Part shown: positions 61,501-64,000 of the stretch, one piece after another
How the letters are laid out: each line of letters begins with the position of its first letter
How positions within the stretch are numbered: the first letter of the stretch is position 1
Assembly: GCF_013466605.1 (NCBI RefSeq)
Contig: NZ_CP059162.1
Span: 3,286,001 to 3,350,000, forward strand
DNA length: 64,000 nucleotides
Source of the DNA: Pseudomonas chlororaphis subsp. aurantiaca
GTDB taxonomy: Bacteria > Pseudomonadota > Gammaproteobacteria > Pseudomonadales > Pseudomonadaceae
Direction of reading: 5' to 3'
Translations under genes and position numbers: made by a program
The notes under the pieces: model-generated
What the model was told of the DNA's origin: nothing
What the model saw: the letters and a program-made list of their open reading frames with translations, nothing else
The model's database searches: none

Positions 61501-62097
61501 TTCCCGCCGGTGATCGTCTACACCGGGCGCAACCTGACCCGCGACGAAGAGGCGGAGCTGCGCAAGTATTCGCGCTCGATCATCATCAAGGGCGCGCGCT
61601 CGCCCGAACGCCTGCTGGACGAAGTGACGCTGTTCCTGCACAAGGTCGAGTCCCAGTTGTCCCATGAGCGGCAGAAGATGCTCAAGGCCGCCCGCAGCCG
61701 CGACAAGGTCTTCGAGGGGCGCAAGGTCCTGCTGGTGGACGACGATGTGCGCAATATCTTCGCCCTCACCAGCGCCCTGGAGCAGAAGGGCGCGATCGTG
61801 GTCATCGGTCGCAACGGCCATGAGGCGATCGCCAAGCTCAATGAAGTCGAGGACATCGACCTGGTGCTGATGGACGTGATGATGCCCGAGATGGACGGTT
61901 ACGAAGCCACCCTGGAAATCCGCAAGCAGCCGCGCTGGCGCAAGCTGCCGATCATCGCGGTGACCGCCAAGGCCATGAAGGACGATCAGGAGCGCTGCCT
62001 GCAGGCGGGCGCCAACGATTACCTGGCCAAGCCGATCGACCTCGACCGGCTGTTTTCCCTTATTCGAGTCTGGTTACCCAAGATGGAAAGAATCTAG
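58600..62097 (+). CDS. Hybrid sensor histidine kinase: CHASE3-GAF-HisKA-HATPase with three receivers
   Basis: 1165-residue membrane kinase. Membrane helices at about 20-45 and 185-205 flank a periplasmic CHASE3 domain (TVDLETGMRGFLITGDEHFLDPY). GAF domain about 238-395, then a long coiled coil to about 495 (LQVQQEELKTANEELEEQ). HisKA has the phospho-acceptor His in NMSHELRTPLNSS (near 506), HATPase has DSGIGIAPEQQ and GGTGLGLSIS. Receivers at about 775-890, 895-1010 and 1040-1160 keep their Asp (LLDMRLPD, VIDLKLPD, LMDVMMPE). The start at 58600 (MSSPSSVDEQ) lies after AAGGCC; no HPt domain is attached. One base overlaps cheR. Confidence 0.92.
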   Translation: MSSPSSVDEQSFRKLLSRNIALPLGVGVLSAVVFVSLISYLLSAIQWVQHSDRVINSINQAAKLTVDLETGMRGFLITGDEHFLDPYEVAKPQIFSELRELRGLVADNPQQVDRFKRLEALQEEWGLHAKSMIEMRRQEGDYRRSVQSGRGKRLTDQMRKEYDEAVAMEQQLRVDRNENVTRTTVLSVVLYLLFVVVISGLLAFIGRRDLLNLSKSYSANLAAQQHSAQSLAQQAWLRSGQTELAEQMLGQLTLNLLGRNILQFCAQYLSSAVAALYVREEHGGLKRVAAYGFSREQEEREQSIFIGEGMVGQAAQQDRLIRLDEVPADYFKVSSGLGDGVPRSVLVVPTSDDDRVNGVIELGFLRALSERDVEFLELIAGNIGTAIEAARYRQRLQEVLAETQQLNEELQVQQEELKTANEELEEQSRVLKESQVHLEAQQVELEQTNEQLAEQAQALAQQRDAMDRKNGELNQAQVQLQERAEELQRSSKYKSEFLANMSHELRTPLNSSLILAKLLAENPQENLSAEQVQFAESIYSAGNDLLNLINDILDISKVEAGKLEVRPENTSVARLVEGLRGLFQPLTADKGLEFRVELQPGTPQMLFTDRQRVEQILKNLLSNAVKFTEKGQVSLTVSHQPEAGIAFIVRDSGIGIAPEQQESIFEAFRQADGTTNRRYGGTGLGLSISRDLAALLGGSITVASEPGQGSVFTLVLPEQYVERVAEQQGELKPVAAPLTQAPSKPAPAPPPLVPELEIPRFADDRDKAPFATRCILVVEDEPNFAHILYDLAHELGYQCLVAHGADEGYSLAEQFVPDAILLDMRLPDHSGLTVLQRLKAHASTRHIPVHVISVEDRVEAAMHMGAIGYAVKPTTREELKDVFARLEAKLTQKVKRVLLVEDDDLQRDSIARLIGDDDIEITAVGLAQEALALLRDNLYDCMVIDLKLPDMLGNDLLKRMSTEDICSFPPVIVYTGRNLTRDEEAELRKYSRSIIIKGARSPERLLDEVTLFLHKVESQLSHERQKMLKAARSRDKVFEGRKVLLVDDDVRNIFALTSALEQKGAIVVIGRNGHEAIAKLNEVEDIDLVLMDVMMPEMDGYEATLEIRKQPRWRKLPIIAVTAKAMKDDQERCLQAGANDYLAKPIDLDRLFSLIRVWLPKMERI

Positions 62098-62912
62098 TGG
62101 AGCGCAATACCGAGATCGAACTGCGCCTGTTGATCGAAGCTATCTACCTCAAGTACAGCTACGACTTCCGCGATTACTCCGGTGCCTCGATCAAGCGCCG
62201 GATCAACCATGCGCTGCGTCAGTTCGAATGCAAGACCATTTCCGCCCTGCAGGAGCGGGTGCTGCATGATCCGGGGGCGTTCATGCAGTTGCTGCAATTT
62301 TTGACGATCCCGGTCAGCGAGATGTTTCGCGACCCGTCGCACTTCCTGGCGATTCGCCGGGAAGTGGTGCCGCTGCTCAAGACCTATCCCTCGATCAAGA
62401 TCTGGATCGCCGGCTGCAGCACGGGCGAGGAGGTCTATTCGATGGCTATCCTGTTGCGCGAGGAAGGGTTGCTCGAGCGCACCATCATCTACGCCACCGA
62501 CATCAATCCCAGTTCCCTGGAGAAGGCCAAGCAGGGCATCTTTTCCCTGGAAAACATTCGCGCCTACACCCAGAACTACCAGCAGGCCGGCGGTTTGCGC
62601 TCCTTTGCCGACTACTACACGGCGGCCTACGACTACGCGATCTTCGACAAGACCCTGCGTGAGAACGTGACCTTCGCCGACCACAGCCTGGCGACCGACA
62701 GCGTGTTCTCCGAAACCCAGCTGATTTCCTGTCGCAACGTGCTGATCTATTTCAACAAGAAGTTGCAGGACCGCGCCTTCGGCCTGTTCCACGAGTCGCT
62801 CTGCCACCGTGGTTTCCTGGTGCTGGGCAGCAAGGAAACCCTGGATTTCTCGGCCTATGCCCAGCATTTCGAGCCGCTGGTCAAACAAGAACGGGTCTAC
62901 CGCAAATCATGA
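62097..62912 (+). CDS. CheR-type protein-glutamate methyltransferase
   Basis: 271-residue SAM-dependent methyltransferase of the CheR type. The N-terminal helical domain (EIELRLLIEAIYLKYSYDFRDYS) is followed by the SAM site IWIAGCSTGEEVYSMAILL (near 101) and the ending FSETQLISCRNVLIYFNKK, where the CheR Arg-Asn pair is present. The start is GTG at 62097, overlapping the kinase stop by one base (TAGTG). It has no TPR extension. There is no chemoreceptor or CheW gene here, so its substrate may be the kinase itself or another protein, which is inference. Confidence 0.87.
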   Translation: MERNTEIELRLLIEAIYLKYSYDFRDYSGASIKRRINHALRQFECKTISALQERVLHDPGAFMQLLQFLTIPVSEMFRDPSHFLAIRREVVPLLKTYPSIKIWIAGCSTGEEVYSMAILLREEGLLERTIIYATDINPSSLEKAKQGIFSLENIRAYTQNYQQAGGLRSFADYYTAAYDYAIFDKTLRENVTFADHSLATDSVFSETQLISCRNVLIYFNKKLQDRAFGLFHESLCHRGFLVLGSKETLDFSAYAQHFEPLVKQERVYRKS

Positions 62913-63514
62913 ACGATCACGTCATCAGGCAATCCGCCCTGCCGCGGGTCGAGGCCATCGTGATAGGCGCGTCGGCCGGCGGCGTCGAGGCGCTGCTGAA
63001 AATCTTCACCGCGTTCCCCGAGGGTTTCAGCCTGCCGGTCGTGGTAGTGCTGCACCTGCCCGAAGAGCATCGCAGCCAGTTGGCCGAGCTGTTCGCCCTG
63101 CGCCTGGCGCTGCCGGTGAAAGAGGCCCGCGACAAGGAGAGCATCGAGCGCGGCACCCTGTATTTCGCCACGCCCGGTTATCACTTGTCGGTGGAGCAGG
63201 ACCGCAGCCTGTCCCTGAGCCAGGAGGAGCGCGTGCATCATTCGCGCCCCGCCATCGATTACCTGTTCGACTCCGCCGCCGATGCCTATGGCCCGCGCCT
63301 GGCCGCGGTGCTGCTGACCGGGGCCAACCGGGACGGCGCCCATGGCCTGGCCCAGGTCAAGCGGCGCGGCGGCCTGAGCATTGTCCAGGACCCGGCCGAG
63401 GCCCAGGTGGCGACCATGCCCGAGGCGGCCATCGCGCTGCACCGACCGGATTACATTCTCCCTTTGCACGGCATCAGCCGTCTGCTTGTCGAGCTGGAAC
63501 GAATCGCATGTTAA
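62909..63514 (+). CDS. CheB-type methylesterase domain protein lacking the receiver
   Basis: 201-residue protein that has only the CheB catalytic domain. The triad is visible: Ser in VIGASAGGVEALL (near 24), His in VVVLHLPEEHRSQL, and Asp in LLTGANRDGAHGL. Chemotaxis CheB has about 350 residues with an N-terminal receiver; here that domain is absent and receivers occur instead in the flanking genes. It overlaps cheR by four bases (ATGA) and the next gene by seven. Confidence 0.87.
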   Translation: MNDHVIRQSALPRVEAIVIGASAGGVEALLKIFTAFPEGFSLPVVVVLHLPEEHRSQLAELFALRLALPVKEARDKESIERGTLYFATPGYHLSVEQDRSLSLSQEERVHHSRPAIDYLFDSAADAYGPRLAAVLLTGANRDGAHGLAQVKRRGGLSIVQDPAEAQVATMPEAAIALHRPDYILPLHGISRLLVELERIAC

Positions 63515-64000
63515 GTAATATCCAAGCCAAGCTGCTGATCGTCGACGATCTGCCAGAGAACTTGTTGGCCCTCGAAGCGCTGATCAAGCGCGAGGACCGC
63601 CAGGTGTACAAGGCGCTGTCAGCGGACGAGGCGTTGTCGCTGTTGCTCGAGCATGAGTTCGCCATGGCCATCCTCGATGTGCAGATGCCCGGCATGAACG
63701 GCTTCGAGCTGGCCGAGCTGATGCGCGGCACCGAGAAGACCAAGAACATCCCCATCGTGTTTGTCAGCGCCGCCGGGCGCGAACTCGACTATGCCTTCAA
63801 GGGCTATGAGAGCGGCGCGGTGGACTTCCTGCACAAGCCGCTGGATATCCATGCGGTGAAGAGCAAGGTCAATGTGTTCGTCGACCTGTACCGGCAGAGC
63901 AAGGCCATGAAACGGCAGGTCGAAGCCCTGGAGCAGAGCCGGCGCGAGCAGGAGGCGCTGCTCAAGCAGTTGCAGGCGACCCAGAACGAACTGGAGCAGG
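63508..64000 (+). CDS. Response regulator / probable hybrid kinase, truncated by the window end
   Basis: The frame starts at the ATG at 63508, inside the end of the CheB gene, and is still open at 64000 (164 residues seen). Residues about 6-125 are a receiver with LIVDDLPENLLALEAL, Asp in MAILDVQMPGMNG, Ser in IVFVSAAGRE and Lys in FLHKPLDIHA. From residue 130 on it becomes a coiled coil (MKRQVEALEQSRREQEALLK). This layout is usual for receiver-PAS/kinase hybrids in CheR-CheB loci, so a kinase domain may follow beyond the edge. Confidence 0.85.
   Translation, partial: MLSNIQAKLLIVDDLPENLLALEALIKREDRQVYKALSADEALSLLLEHEFAMAILDVQMPGMNGFELAELMRGTEKTKNIPIVFVSAAGRELDYAFKGYESGAVDFLHKPLDIHAVKSKVNVFVDLYRQSKAMKRQVEALEQSRREQEALLKQLQATQNELEQ

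Noticed and set aside
58645..61821. 1058-residue minus-strand open frame opposite the hybrid kinase
   Set aside because: Antisense shadow of a GC-rich gene; the plus frame has all kinase and receiver motifs.
1..64000. tRNA, rRNA, insertion sequences, integrases, prophage genes
   Set aside because: I looked for tRNA-like cloverleaf ends, transposase motifs and phage structural genes and found none that I could support by eye.

Overview
The window looks like chromosome of a fluorescent pseudomonad (Pseudomonas fluorescens species complex, perhaps the protegens/chlororaphis side). This rests on high GC, intact hpa, kgu/ptxS, aruH, sfn and efe genes, near-recognisable AruH, SfnG and HpaB proteins, and many interspersed inverted repeats of pseudomonad REP type. 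I see no tRNA, rRNA, CRISPR array, insertion sequence or prophage.

1-19 kb is a catabolic region. It opens with the end of a 4-hydroxyphenylacetate cluster (hpaE, hpaG2, hpaG1, divergent regulator hpaA). The monooxygenase hpaBC lies about 13 kb away at 16.7-18.9 kb. Between them are a DUF1176 protein, a MarR-GNAT fusion, an uncharacterised oxidation/uptake cluster (GMC oxidoreductase, OprB-like porin, zinc alcohol dehydrogenase, MFS transporter, dihydroxyacetophenone-dioxygenase-like cupin, divergent AraC regulator), a remnant of a histone-deacetylase-like gene, and a small operon of lower GC. That operon (RraA-like, BacA-like prephenate-decarboxylase homologue, KdgF/BacB-like cupin), next to an AT-rich gap, is the most unusual content here.

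19-32 kb holds a chemoreceptor, aruH (arginine:pyruvate transaminase), the 2-ketogluconate operon kguE-K-T-D with its repressor ptxS and two perfect copies of the PtxS operator, an esterase, a choline-type binding protein, a LysE exporter, an AraC regulator and a DUF1345 protein.

32-43 kb holds a MexCD-type RND pump without an outer-membrane channel gene, divergent from an RstAB-like two-component system; then pncA, a small secreted protein, a methyltransferase, a dienoyl-CoA isomerase-like crotonase, nudC and a TSUP permease.

43-57 kb holds divergent sulfur-scavenging genes sfnB/sfnG, each with a good sigma-54 -24/-12 site; a TetR regulator with a perfect palindrome at its promoter and a DUF1348 protein downstream; pssA; an MFS transporter; the iron-uptake operon efeU-efeO-efeB-efeM with a possible Fur site; an AraC regulator and a glycosyltransferase.

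58-64 kb is a signalling locus: a lone receiver protein, divergent from a CHASE3-GAF hybrid kinase with three receivers, followed by overlapping CheR, receiver-less CheB and a truncated (window end) receiver/coiled-coil protein.

Coding starts were moved inward from the longest open frame wherever a Shine-Dalgarno sequence, family N-terminus or operator placement argued for it; the reasons are in each entry.
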